Shown here: positions 7,958-14,989 of the stretch, piece by piece
Layout: the number at the start of each line of letters is the position of its first letter
Position numbering within the stretch: the stretch's first letter is position 1
From: Nitrospinota bacterium
GTDB lineage: Bacteria; Nitrospinota; Nitrospinia; JACRGO01
Length of the DNA: 27,239 nucleotides
Assembly (NCBI GenBank): GCA_016212295.1
Contig: JACRGO010000056.1
Location: forward strand, 1-27,239
Reading direction: 5' to 3'
Made by a program: the position numbers and the translations under genes
Notes under the pieces: model-generated
Databases searched by the model: none
Told to the model about the DNA's origin: nothing
The model's input: the letters and a program-made list of their open reading frames with translations, nothing else

Positions 7958-9271
7958 ATGCAATTCAACGAAAACAAACGCCAGTGGGAGCACATAACGC
8001 CGGTCCTTGGCGCCTTGCTCCTCAGGTGGCTGGAGTTCAAGTGGGCCCTGGCCTTCGGGCTAGGCGGACTCCTCTATGGGGCCTTCGGGTCCAGGTTGAT
8101 CATGAAAAACACCCACAGGCCGGAGGACGAGGCCAAGGGCTATTCCTTGGGAAAAATCACCTACGGAATTTCCATCATCCTCCTGATCCTGCTTTTTTAT
8201 GACAAGCGTTACGTGGTTGCCGGGGGATGGGCCTTGCTCTCACTGGGGGACGGATTTTCCACCCTGGCCGGGAAAAATTACGGAAAGACGAAACTTCCCT
8301 GGAACCCTGATAAGAGCTGGGTGGGGAGCGCGGCCTTTGTCCTCTTCGGAGGGGCTGGCGCTTTCCTGGTCATGGCCTTTGTTCTTGGGGGCCAGCCTGA
8401 ACTTGCTCTTGGTTATAGTGAACTCTGCTGGACAGCCTTCGCCGCGGCCTTTCTTTGCGCGGCCCTGGAATCCCTTCCTCTTAAGATCGACGACAACATA
8501 ACCATCCCGCTTGCGGGCGGTTCCTTTATTTACGCCGTTTCCATTCTCAGCCTTCAAAATTTCTCCCACGCGCACGGACTGGCTGAGGGGCTTCTGCTGA
8601 GTCTTTCCCTTGGGACCGCCGCTTACTTCCTGAAAATGGTGTCAGCATCCGGCTTTCTCGGCGGGACCGTCATAGGGACCCTGATCTACCTGGCCTTGGG
8701 TTGGCAGGGGTTCATCATCCTCGCCCTTTTCTTCTTGGGGGGAAGCCTTGTGACCAAATTCGGGTACGCCAGGAAAAGCGCATTGGGCATAGCCCAGGAG
8801 GCCGGGGGAAGGAGGGGATCGAAACACGCGGCCGCGAAATGCTCAGCCGGACTGATAATGGCCTGTCTCGCCCTCTTCGCTGACTCGCCCCTGGTTTTCC
8901 AGGCGGCCTTCGTTGCCGCCTTTGCCACAGCGCTGTTCGACACGGTGTCAAGCGAGATCGGGCAGCTTTACGGGAAAACGCCCATCCTGCTGACATCATT
9001 AAAGATTGTGCCGGTGGGGACCGAGGGAGCTGTTTCCCTGGAGGGGACGGTGTGCGGGATTCTGGCCTCGGCGCTCATGGCCCTGGCCGGGATGGGCGTG
9101 GGGCTTATCCCCTTTGAAGCGGTCCTGGTGGTGATGGGCGCGGCCTTCCTCGCCAATATCCTTGAAAGCATCCTTGGGTCCACCCTGGAACAGGCCGGGA
9201 AGATCGGCAACGAGGGGATCAACTTTCTCAATACCCTGTCCGGGGCCGTCTTCTGCCTGCTGCTGATGTAA
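7958..9271 (+). CDS. Fused isoprenoid-alcohol kinase: phytol kinase (VTE5/SEC59-like) plus DUF92 (VTE6-like phytyl-phosphate kinase)
   Basis: A 437-residue polytopic membrane protein. The N-terminal half, about residues 1-210, has the dolichol/phytol kinase pattern, with LLSLGDGFSTLAGKNYGKTK and NPDKSWVGSAAF as the nucleotide-binding signature. The C-terminal half, about 225-437, matches DUF92: SGFLGGTVIGTLIYLALGWQ, then an AQEAGGRRGSKH loop, FDTVSSEIGQLYGK, VPVGTEGAVSLEGT and a final hydrophobic segment. In plants VTE5 phosphorylates phytol and VTE6 (DUF92) makes phytyl-diphosphate. The fusion therefore suggests two-step conversion of an isoprenoid alcohol to its diphosphate in one protein. 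It is the next gene after the pterin cluster, but a 115-bp repeat-containing gap leaves cotranscription uncertain. The substrate chain is unknown. ATG at 7958 follows AGAGG. Confidence 0.82.
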   Translation: MQFNENKRQWEHITPVLGALLLRWLEFKWALAFGLGGLLYGAFGSRLIMKNTHRPEDEAKGYSLGKITYGISIILLILLFYDKRYVVAGGWALLSLGDGFSTLAGKNYGKTKLPWNPDKSWVGSAAFVLFGGAGAFLVMAFVLGGQPELALGYSELCWTAFAAAFLCAALESLPLKIDDNITIPLAGGSFIYAVSILSLQNFSHAHGLAEGLLLSLSLGTAAYFLKMVSASGFLGGTVIGTLIYLALGWQGFIILALFFLGGSLVTKFGYARKSALGIAQEAGGRRGSKHAAAKCSAGLIMACLALFADSPLVFQAAFVAAFATALFDTVSSEIGQLYGKTPILLTSLKIVPVGTEGAVSLEGTVCGILASALMALAGMGVGLIPFEAVLVVMGAAFLANILESILGSTLEQAGKIGNEGINFLNTLSGAVFCLLLM

Positions 9272-9273
9272 CT

Positions 9274-9462
9274 ATAGTCAACGCTTTTTAAAAAGTGCCA
9301 TAATTTTTCAGGCAAGGAAGCGGATAGTAAACGCAAAAAATAAGTATACATGCTGAAACGCCCCAATTTTATTGATAAATTAAAGGCGCTTTTTTAAAAA
9401 GCGTTGACTATCCAGCCGGATGCGAGAGCGGCTCATGTCTACTTATTTTTTGCGTTTACTAT
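9274..9462. repeat. Interleaved inverted-repeat element
   Basis: Two inverted pairs are interleaved. Arm L1 (9274-9299, starting ATAGTCAACGC) pairs with R1 (9385-9411, ending GCGTTGACTAT). Arm L2 (9324-9352, starting ATAGTAAACGC) pairs with R2 (9434-9462, ending GCGTTTACTAT). The order is L1-L2-R1-R2, so in one RNA molecule the two helices could form only as a pseudoknot or as alternatives. The outer ends of the two pairs are related to each other. The last 48 bases (9415-9462) recur at 22838-22885 with 43 of 48 identical. The block begins two bases after the kinase stop and ends one base before the MBL start codon. Confidence 0.85.
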
Positions 9463-9463
9463 A

Positions 9464-10318
9464 ATGAAAATAAAAATCGGCCAGTGGAAAGTGCACATAC
9501 TGAGCGGGGGAAAATTCCTTCTGGACGGAGGGACCATGTTCGGCGTGATACCCAAGTCCCTTTGGGCCAGGAAGATGGAAGCAGACGCGGAAAACAGGAT
9601 ATTGATGGAGACCAATTGCCTGCTGGCCCGGGACGGGTCCAAGACGGTGCTGATCGAGGCCGGGATCGGTTACGATTTTTCAGAAAAAGAAAGAAACATA
9701 TACGGAATACGGGAAGGGGACAATATCCTCCGGTCCCTGAGGGAAACAGGGGTTTCCCCGGAGGAGGTGGACTTTGTTTTCCTGAGCCATCTGCATTTTG
9801 ACCATGCCGGAGGGACGGTCCGGGAAGGGAAGGACAAAAAGCTTGTCCCTGTTTTTCCAAATGCAAGGCATCTAGTCCAGAAGAGGGATTGGGAGGATGC
9901 GATGGAAAATTACGGCGTCATGAAGTCTTCCTACCAGCCGGAAAGATTAAAAACCCTGAAAGACCACGGCATCATTGATTTGATTGATGGGGATTGCGAA
10001 CCGGTTTCCGGAATAAAGTGCGTTGTTTCTCCGGGCCATTGCAGGGGGCACCAGATAATTTTTCTACAGTCTCAGGGCCAAACCCTTCTTTTTTGCGGGG
10101 ACCTGTTCCCCACGTCTTTCCATTTGAAACCGTCCTGGATAATGGCTTATGACCTTTTTCCTTGTGATATTTTAAGGGAAAAAAGGAAGGTCCTTGAATC
10201 CGCCGTGGAGGAGAAGTGGATTTTGTCCTTTTACCATGATCCAGCGGCCAGGGCGGCCATGATTGAGAAAACGGTTAAAGGGGATTACACTATGGTTTAT
10301 GGGCTTTCTGGTTTTTAA
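9464..10318 (+). CDS. MBL-fold metallo-hydrolase
   Basis: A 284-residue cytoplasmic metallo-beta-lactamase-fold hydrolase. The di-metal motif LSHLHFDHAGG gives H109, H111, D113 and H114. Further metal ligands are expected in SPGHCRGHQ and FCGDLFP. The overall pattern is that of the lactonase/hydrolase group with an N-terminal beta-sheet starting MKIKIGQWKV. Substrate is not deducible; family members include acyl-homoserine lactonases and other ester or lactone hydrolases. The frame is open 60 bases further upstream, but that part is repeat sequence, so ATG at 9464 is chosen. It has no visible Shine-Dalgarno because the repeat element abuts the start codon. The 3' end overlaps the DUF3147 gene by 20 bases. 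Confidence 0.88.
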   Translation: MKIKIGQWKVHILSGGKFLLDGGTMFGVIPKSLWARKMEADAENRILMETNCLLARDGSKTVLIEAGIGYDFSEKERNIYGIREGDNILRSLRETGVSPEEVDFVFLSHLHFDHAGGTVREGKDKKLVPVFPNARHLVQKRDWEDAMENYGVMKSSYQPERLKTLKDHGIIDLIDGDCEPVSGIKCVVSPGHCRGHQIIFLQSQGQTLLFCGDLFPTSFHLKPSWIMAYDLFPCDILREKRKVLESAVEEKWILSFYHDPAARAAMIEKTVKGDYTMVYGLSGF

Positions 10319-10634
10319 AATTTTGGTGTCGGCCGTTGTTATAGGATTACTTAGCGAACTGGCCAAAAGGCTTCCGGTTTTGAGCGGCCTCCTCACTGCC
10401 ATGCCCCTCACCACCTTGCTGGTCCTGCTCTGGTTGTATGTGGAAGGGAAGGATTCCCGCCATCTTTCTGATTTTTCAGTCTCGGTTTTTTGGGGCATTT
10501 TTCCGACTCTTTTTTTCTTTTTGGGAATGATTTATGGATTTAAAAAAGAGATGGGTTTTTGGGTCTCATTAGGATTGGGTTTTTCCGTATGGCTTGTTTC
10601 GGCCATGATGCACATCAGATTGCTGCAAAAATAA
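10299..10634 (+). CDS. DUF3147 family small membrane protein
   Basis: An inner-membrane protein of 111 residues with four predicted hydrophobic helices: FLVFKILVSAVVIGLL; GLLTAMPLTTLLVLLWLY; VFWGIFPTLFFFLGMIYGF; and WVSLGLGFSVWLVSAMMHI. The segment ELAKRLPVLSGLLTAMPLTT is the family hallmark. No function is established. An upstream TTG at 10263 is in frame, but ATG at 10299 gives the usual family length and begins at the first helix. It overlaps the MBL gene by 20 bases and ends two bases before the ruvX start, so the three are probably cotranscribed and coupled. Confidence 0.8.
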   Translation: MGFLVFKILVSAVVIGLLSELAKRLPVLSGLLTAMPLTTLLVLLWLYVEGKDSRHLSDFSVSVFWGIFPTLFFFLGMIYGFKKEMGFWVSLGLGFSVWLVSAMMHIRLLQK

Positions 10635-10636
10635 TA

Positions 10637-11140
10637 ATGGAAAAAATCTTGGCCCTGGATGTGGGCGAAAAAAGAATAGGGATCGCGGTCAGCGACACGC
10701 TCTTCATAACAGCGCAAGGGGTCACTACCCTGGAGCGGACAAACTGGAGGGAGGACGTGAAGGCGATACGGGAACTCATAAAAAAACACGAGGCCACTGA
10801 AATAGTCGTGGGAATGCCCAAGGGCATGGACGGCTCCATCGGCCCCAGCGCGCTGAAGGTGCGGGAATTCATAGCGAAGATGGCGCGCTTCATCACATTG
10901 CCCATCATAGAGTGGGACGAAAGGTTTTCCACCGCCGCAAGCGAGCGTATGCTTATAGACGCCGATGTGCGAAGGGACAAAAGGAAGAAGGTGATAGACA
11001 AGCTGGCGGCCCAATTCATTCTGCAAGGATATATGGATTTTAAGAGAAACATAGAGCAGGACGGACGCAACCAAAGGGAAAACAAAAACCCAAATGACAA
11101 ATTACAAATAAATTACAAATTACAATTACCGAATGGATAA
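10637..11140 (+). CDS. ruvX: Putative pre-16S rRNA nuclease / Holliday junction resolvase RuvX (YqgF)
   Basis: An RNase H-fold nuclease implicated in 16S rRNA 5'-end maturation. The N-terminal strand ILALDVGEKRIGIAVSD contains the first catalytic Asp. VVGMPKGMDGS follows, and DERFSTAASERML plus KKVIDKLAAQFILQGYM supply the remaining acidic residues. ATG at 10637 is used because homology begins at MEKILALDVG; an upstream in-frame start would overlap DUF3147 wholly. The protein has 167 residues, longer than the roughly 140 usual. The last 30 residues (from about KRNIEQDGR) are encoded partly by an intergenic AT-rich word repeat (CAAATTACAAAT words), so the tail is probably not functional. MltG follows, a common ruvX neighbour. 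Confidence 0.92.
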   Translation: MEKILALDVGEKRIGIAVSDTLFITAQGVTTLERTNWREDVKAIRELIKKHEATEIVVGMPKGMDGSIGPSALKVREFIAKMARFITLPIIEWDERFSTAASERMLIDADVRRDKRKKVIDKLAAQFILQGYMDFKRNIEQDGRNQRENKNPNDKLQINYKLQLPNG

Positions 11141-11220
11141 AACAATTCCATTTCCTTGTTTGTTCTTTGTAATTTTGGTTATTGATATTTATTTGTGATT
11201 TGACAATTGTGATTTGGATT
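11093..11220. repeat. AT-rich ACAAATTACAAAT / ATTTGTGATTTG inverted word repeat
   Basis: The left half (11093-11130) is a short-period run of CAAATTACAAAT words. The right half (11165-11220) carries the complementary TTTGTAATTTTGG and ATTTGTGATTTGACAATTG words, so the block can fold back. The left half lies inside the 3' end of the ruvX frame. A short related sequence is at 26933-26955. Confidence 0.65.
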
Positions 11221-11234
11221 TTCATATAACCAAA

Positions 11235-12260
11235 ATGCTTTCTATCAAAAGAACAATATGGGTTCTCGCGGGTTCTGTTTTTTTTGTCTCCGCTATGGTC
11301 CTGTCGGGACTTTTTTATTTTTACCAGGATGTTATTCATTCGCCGGTTTCCCCTTCTCCCGGTCCTGCCGTAATCTTTCTTATCCCCAAGGGAGCTTCCT
11401 TTTCTTCAGTGGCCGCTGACCTGAAGAAAAACGGCCTGCTCCCGCATCCATATTTTTTTGATTTATTCGCCCGGCGCCAAAATAAAAGGGGCAGCCTAAA
11501 GGCTGGAGAGTATTCCCTGGACTCCGGCATGAGCCCGGCCCAAATATTGGATATTTTAACCGAAGGCAGGTCCATTCAATTGAGCCTGACCGTGCCGGAG
11601 GGGTTTAATCTAAGGGAAATCGCGGACCGGCTGGAAAAAATGGGGGCCGGGAGCGCGGAAGAATTCCTGAAGGCCGCCAGGGACCGTGAAATTCTCGAAC
11701 GGCATGGAGTTCCGGCCTCCTCGTTTGAAGGATACCTCTTCCCGGACACATACAATTTTTCACGCGGGACCAGGGAGGCCGATATTTTAATTCAGATGGC
11801 CGGCCAATTCGTGAAAAAAGCCAGGACAGAGGATATTTCGCGCGGCGTCGCGGAGTCCGGTCTCACCTTCCATGAGGTGATCACCCTGGCCTCTTTGATA
11901 GAAAAGGAAACGGGGCTGGAGGAAGAAAAGTCTTTTATCGCCGCTGTTTTTCTGAACCGGTTGAAAAAAGGCATGCTGTTGCAATGCGATCCAACGGTAA
12001 TCTATGGAATCGAAAATTTTGACGGGAACATCAGAAAAAAAGATTTGAAGATAGACTCTCCATATAACACCTACCGCTATAAAGGGCTGCCCCCCGGCCC
12101 CATAGCCAACCCAGGCTTGGGATCCATTAAAGCGGCGCTGAATCCGGCCCCTGAAAAGTATATCTACTTTGTGTCCAAAAAGGACGGCGGCCACTATTTT
12201 TCCTCTTCGCTGGAGGAGCACAACCATGCCGTGGCGAAGTATCAATTGAATAAAAGCTGA
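11235..12260 (+). CDS. mltG: Endolytic murein transglycosylase MltG (YceG-like)
   Basis: Cleaves nascent glycan strands at the inner membrane and helps set peptidoglycan chain length. The 341-residue protein starts with a cytoplasmic KRTIWV segment and a single TM helix at about residues 8-30, followed by a LysM-like and YceG domain. The catalytic Glu is E223 in ASLIEKETG. LQCDPTVIYG and SPYNTYRYKGLPPGPIANPG are family signatures. Length matches characterised MltG proteins. A TTG 21 bases upstream is in frame, but ATG at 11235 gives the normal N-terminus. The upstream gap is an AT-rich repeat without an evident Shine-Dalgarno. It lies downstream of ruvX, a conserved gene order. Confidence 0.95.
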   Translation: MLSIKRTIWVLAGSVFFVSAMVLSGLFYFYQDVIHSPVSPSPGPAVIFLIPKGASFSSVAADLKKNGLLPHPYFFDLFARRQNKRGSLKAGEYSLDSGMSPAQILDILTEGRSIQLSLTVPEGFNLREIADRLEKMGAGSAEEFLKAARDREILERHGVPASSFEGYLFPDTYNFSRGTREADILIQMAGQFVKKARTEDISRGVAESGLTFHEVITLASLIEKETGLEEEKSFIAAVFLNRLKKGMLLQCDPTVIYGIENFDGNIRKKDLKIDSPYNTYRYKGLPPGPIANPGLGSIKAALNPAPEKYIYFVSKKDGGHYFSSSLEEHNHAVAKYQLNKS

Positions 12261-12269
12261 CAAAAGATA

Positions 12270-12511
12270 TTTTAAATTTTAGATTGCGGATTTTAGATTG
12301 GAAAATATAAAACAAAATATCCTGTCTATCCTTGCTAAATTTTTTGGCATGGATGGACAGGATAATGAAATGTGCGGGATAAATTCCCGGAATAGGCGAG
12401 TAAGTATCTATAGATAGAGAAAAAGCGCGGTAAGAAGAAGGATGAGCATCCGTATTGTTCGCATGTATTCATTTAGCGTCATATCAATATAGAATCTTTA
12501 GCCTTTTAATT
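12270..12511. repeat. Convergent intergenic region with word repeats and hairpins
   Basis: Between mltG and the minus-strand SspB-like gene lie three recognisable pieces. The AT-rich family (AAATTTTAGATTGCGGATTT) is at 12275-12300. A foldback ATCCTGTCTATCC / GGATGGACAGGAT, pairing 12 of 13 bases, is at about 12320-12364. A TCTATAGATAGA palindrome is near 12407. No gene was found. The GTAAGTATCTA word near 12402 also occurs near 3396. Confidence 0.55.
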
Positions 12512-12542
12512 CTCACACGAAGCCACTGTGCCTCCGTGTGAG
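12512..12542 (-). terminator. Hairpin downstream of the SspB-like gene
   Basis: CTCACACG (12512-12519) pairs perfectly with CGTGTGAG (12535-12542) around a 15-base loop. It begins three bases past the minus-strand stop at 12546. The bases after the stem on that strand are AATTAAAAGG, not a strong U-tract, so a terminator role is only likely. Its loop resembles the GAGGCACAG dispersed word family. Confidence 0.35.
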
Positions 12543-12545
12543 ATA

Positions 12546-13052
12546 TCATTTTATGACGCGCAGATGGCCTTTTTGCTTCCCCTTCTTGCGTGAGGGGTGG
12601 CCGGGGTCCAGGCCGGAGGATTTCTGGGTGGATTGATTTGGGACCAGTTTAAGAGGAATTTTGTCAGGCATCGGCGCTGCGGTGGCCGAAGAAAGGTCCT
12701 TGGTTTTCCCGAGTTTTTGCAGGACTTCTTCAGGGACGCTTCCTTGCCAGATTTGTCCCATGCCGGTGGCCGGATTGAACGCGGCCCATATTGCCTGCAT
12801 GGGAACGACGCAGGTAAAGGGGCGGCCTCCGAAGGACAGTGTAGCGAGGATGCCTTCCTCCTTGATCTCCATCGGGCGAGGGAAATTCAAATTGAGCACG
12901 AGATTGAGGGAATGGTTGCGTTGATGTTCCCTGGGAACAATAACGCCTGGTTCACGGGCGTCCAGGCAGATCATGGCGTCCCCTTCCTCCAAAAGGGAAC
13001 AAATGAAATCATGTTTGATTTTATTGGTATCGGATAGTATAGGAATTTCCAT
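12546..13052 (-). CDS. SspB-like ClpXP adaptor
   Basis: A 168-residue protein resembling stringent starvation protein B, which tethers ssrA-tagged substrates to ClpXP. The globular domain, about residues 10-110, contains MICLDAREPGVIVPREHQRN, LSFGGRPFTCVVPMQAIWAA and the GMGQIW turn, matching the SspB core in order. A flexible linker rich in Ser, Pro and Lys follows. The last residues are GHLRVIK, closely resembling the ClpX-binding tail LRVVK of SspB proteins. The complete architecture (substrate domain, linker, XB tail) argues for a working adaptor. The start ATG at 13052 has no strong Shine-Dalgarno. It stands alone on the minus strand between repeats. Assignment is by motif and layout. 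Confidence 0.85.
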   Translation of the reverse strand: MEIPILSDTNKIKHDFICSLLEEGDAMICLDAREPGVIVPREHQRNHSLNLVLNLNFPRPMEIKEEGILATLSFGGRPFTCVVPMQAIWAAFNPATGMGQIWQGSVPEEVLQKLGKTKDLSSATAAPMPDKIPLKLVPNQSTQKSSGLDPGHPSRKKGKQKGHLRVIK

Positions 13053-13087
13053 TTTTAGTCTTTAAAAATGAGATAGGGATATGAATC

Positions 13088-13164
13088 ACACCCCCCTTGC
13101 TCCCCCCTTGCCAGGGGGGAATTTTTGAGGTATTCCCCCGTAAACAGGGGGCCAGGGGGATGTC
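13088..13164. repeat. CCCCCTTGC/GGGGG inverted repeat
   Basis: Two self-complementary C/G-rich words face each other: ACCCCCCTTGCTCCCCCCTT with CAGGGGGGAA on the left, and TTCCCCCG with CAGGGGGCCAGGGGGATGT on the right. This is a divergent copy of the perfect 34-base arms at 24220-24253 and 24291-24324. It lies upstream of both the SspB-like gene and the nucleotidyltransferase, which are divergently transcribed. Confidence 0.7.
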
Positions 13165-13293
13165 AATTTTATAGGTTGCGGCGAAGTAGGGAACGGCTTC
13201 AAACCGTTCCTTGCCCGGTGCTCTATTTTCAGTCCGCCCGAAGGGCGATAAGTTTAAAAGTAAGTATACTTCAATTTCAAGCAAAGGCTCAAT

Positions 13294-13343
13294 ATATTAT
13301 TACGTACAGAAATTTATTTTGGTTGAGGTCATGCCGCGCTATG
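13294..13343 (+). repeat. Dispersed repeat ending in a start codon (copy 1)
   Basis: The 33-base core at 13311-13343 begins AATTTATTTTGGTTG and ends GCCGCGCTATG. Related 33-base copies are at 20216-20248 and 24382-24414. The final ATG of this copy is the start codon of the nucleotidyltransferase. The 22 bases at 13294-13315 (ATATTATTACG, then a variable base, CAGAAATTT) recur with one mismatch at 14978-14999. Confidence 0.75.
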
Positions 13344-14447
13344 TCCTGGTCCGTTGAAGAAAAGTTTCTTTTGCATATCCCGGGCAAGAGGGAGGCCCCA
13401 TTTCCTTTTTTGCCACAAATAGACCCTCAGCGCCTCTTGGATGTCTCCCTGAAAGAGGGAATGGCCGGGTTCTGCTACCGGTGGTTCAGGGAGTGCGGCT
13501 TTCCGGACCATTTCCCGGAGGACTTTAAAAAGGAATTCGAGCGGATTTATTTCAGCGTCCTCGCGAAAAACCTGCTCATGAAGAAAGAGTTCGATTCCCT
13601 TCTCTCCCTGTTTTCCAGGGAGGGTATACCTGTTATCCCTATCCAGGGGTTTTCCCTGCTGGATTCCCTTTACGATGATTATGGATTGAGGCCCCTGAGC
13701 GATATGGACTTTCTATTGCCCTCTTCCTCGATCAACAGGGCCATGGAAATTTTATCCGGGCAAGGATATGTGTCCCCTCCCAATTATCCGTTAATTTTCA
13801 TCAAGGAAGATTTTCAGGTGGACCTGCATGAGGACATCCTGAACGTCTCGCGCATAAGCGGGAGAAAGAAATACGTGGACCTGAGATTTGAAGACCTGGC
13901 GGGGCGTTATGCAGAGGAGGTCCCTGAATACCGGATGGTTTACCGGTTGAAGCTGGAGGCAAATTTTCCCCTGCTTGCCGCCCATCTGGTCAAGCACTCC
14001 TTCAGCCGCCTTATATGGTTCGTGGACCTGTTGCGGATTTTGGAATTGAGAAAGACTAAGTTCAATCCGGAGGATATGGCGGAGACCGCGGAGCGTTGGA
14101 ATCTGCTCCCTTCCGCCCTGATACCTGTCCTTTTCATCAAGGAGCGTTTTCATATAAACGTGCCGGCGGTACTGGAAAAACGAATCAATAAGGCCGGACT
14201 GCAAGGGAATTTCATTGCGCGGCTGGTTTTGAATAACCACCGCTCCCAAGGAATCGGTAATTATTTCACCGCCTCTCAAATTGGAGGCGTCATGAGCAAG
14301 GCCAGGTTTATTTGGGAATTTTGTTTCCCCAGGCGGGAGGTCATGGCTCAGATTTACCCGGAGTTGAAGGAAAGGCCGATGAAGGCGTATTTTTTGAGGG
14401 CCACGGGTTTGATATCAAGGACCTTAAGGACTATTTTTAGCCGGTGA
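13341..14447 (+). CDS. Uncharacterised nucleotidyltransferase (PF14907-like)
   Basis: A 368-residue cytoplasmic protein with a minimal nucleotidyltransferase fold. The central motif YGLRPLSDMDFLLP gives the metal-binding pair D121 and D123. A third acidic residue, D161, lies in FQVDLHEDIL. The C-terminal half is alpha-helical (HLVKHSFSRLIWFVDLLRIL), as in the family that is often encoded near polysaccharide or peptide-modification genes. No such genes are next to it here, so the substrate is unknown. The frame is open 72 codons upstream, but that part is repeat DNA; ATG at 13341 is chosen because helix-forming, family-like sequence (MSWSVEEKFLLH) starts there. The start codon is provided by the dispersed repeat, with GAGG 12 bases upstream. 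Confidence 0.8.
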   Translation: MSWSVEEKFLLHIPGKREAPFPFLPQIDPQRLLDVSLKEGMAGFCYRWFRECGFPDHFPEDFKKEFERIYFSVLAKNLLMKKEFDSLLSLFSREGIPVIPIQGFSLLDSLYDDYGLRPLSDMDFLLPSSSINRAMEILSGQGYVSPPNYPLIFIKEDFQVDLHEDILNVSRISGRKKYVDLRFEDLAGRYAEEVPEYRMVYRLKLEANFPLLAAHLVKHSFSRLIWFVDLLRILELRKTKFNPEDMAETAERWNLLPSALIPVLFIKERFHINVPAVLEKRINKAGLQGNFIARLVLNNHRSQGIGNYFTASQIGGVMSKARFIWEFCFPRREVMAQIYPELKERPMKAYFLRATGLISRTLRTIFSR

Positions 14448-14448
14448 T

Positions 14449-14476
14449 TTCAAATCTGAAATCCAAAATCTAAAAT
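14449..14476. repeat. AT-rich AAATCTGAAATCC word repeat
   Basis: Three tandem words (AAATCTGAAAT, CCAAAATCTAAAAT) follow the nucleotidyltransferase stop. This is the same family as the blocks flanking the flagellin gene. No terminator signature beyond this. Confidence 0.6.
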
Positions 14477-14556
14477 ATTACTTGCCCTTCCCCTCTTCGG
14501 CGGATATTATATAAGGAAAATCTGTATGGAGCGCACTTTTTTTCAGGAGGAAAAGC

Positions 14557-14910
14557 ATGGAAAAGATCACCATGGTCATCACGGAAGGGCCTGGAAGTTT
14601 AAAGGCGTGGAACGGACTGAGGGCAGCGGCGGCCTTCAGGGGGGTGGATTTGGCGGTCACGGTTTTTTTGATGGACGACGGGGTCTACAACGCGAAGAAG
14701 GGACAGGAGCCTGTGGATGGCCTGAGGGAATTGGACATGGCGAAAAAATTGAAAGAGCTTCAGGGCATCGGCGTGGACGTGATCGTTTGCGGCACTTGCC
14801 AGAAGGCCAGGGGACTTCAGGCCGAGGAATTCGTGGACGGCGTAAAGCTTGGAAGCATGATGGACATGGCCAAATCCGTGAAGGAGAGCAAGACCGCCAT
14901 GACGTTTTAG
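14557..14910 (+). CDS. DsrE/DsrF-like small sulfur-relay protein
   Basis: A 117-residue cytoplasmic protein of the DsrE-like alpha/beta fold. The segment ITMVITEGPGSLKAWNGLRA is followed by VTVFLMDDGVYNAKKGQ and the Cys motif VIVCGTCQKARGL (C78 and C81). In the family the first or second Cys can carry a persulfide for sulfur transfer. Single-gene homologues of unknown partner are common. The start has an excellent Shine-Dalgarno (CAGGAGG) at proper distance. It is convergent with the cytochrome gene, and no other sulfur-relay or Dsr gene is in the window, so the physiological role is open. Confidence 0.82.
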   Translation: MEKITMVITEGPGSLKAWNGLRAAAAFRGVDLAVTVFLMDDGVYNAKKGQEPVDGLRELDMAKKLKELQGIGVDVIVCGTCQKARGLQAEEFVDGVKLGSMMDMAKSVKESKTAMTF

Positions 14911-14989
14911 GGGCGGGGTTAGCAATCTCAAGCCTAAAGAGCGTAGCGAAGGGTCTCGTAGTTCGTTGGTTTTATTTATATTATTACGT

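Noticed and set aside
13125-13340. 72-codon N-terminal extension of the nucleotidyltransferase
   Set aside because: The extension is encoded by dispersed repeats and lacks family-like sequence; ATG at 13341 fits better.
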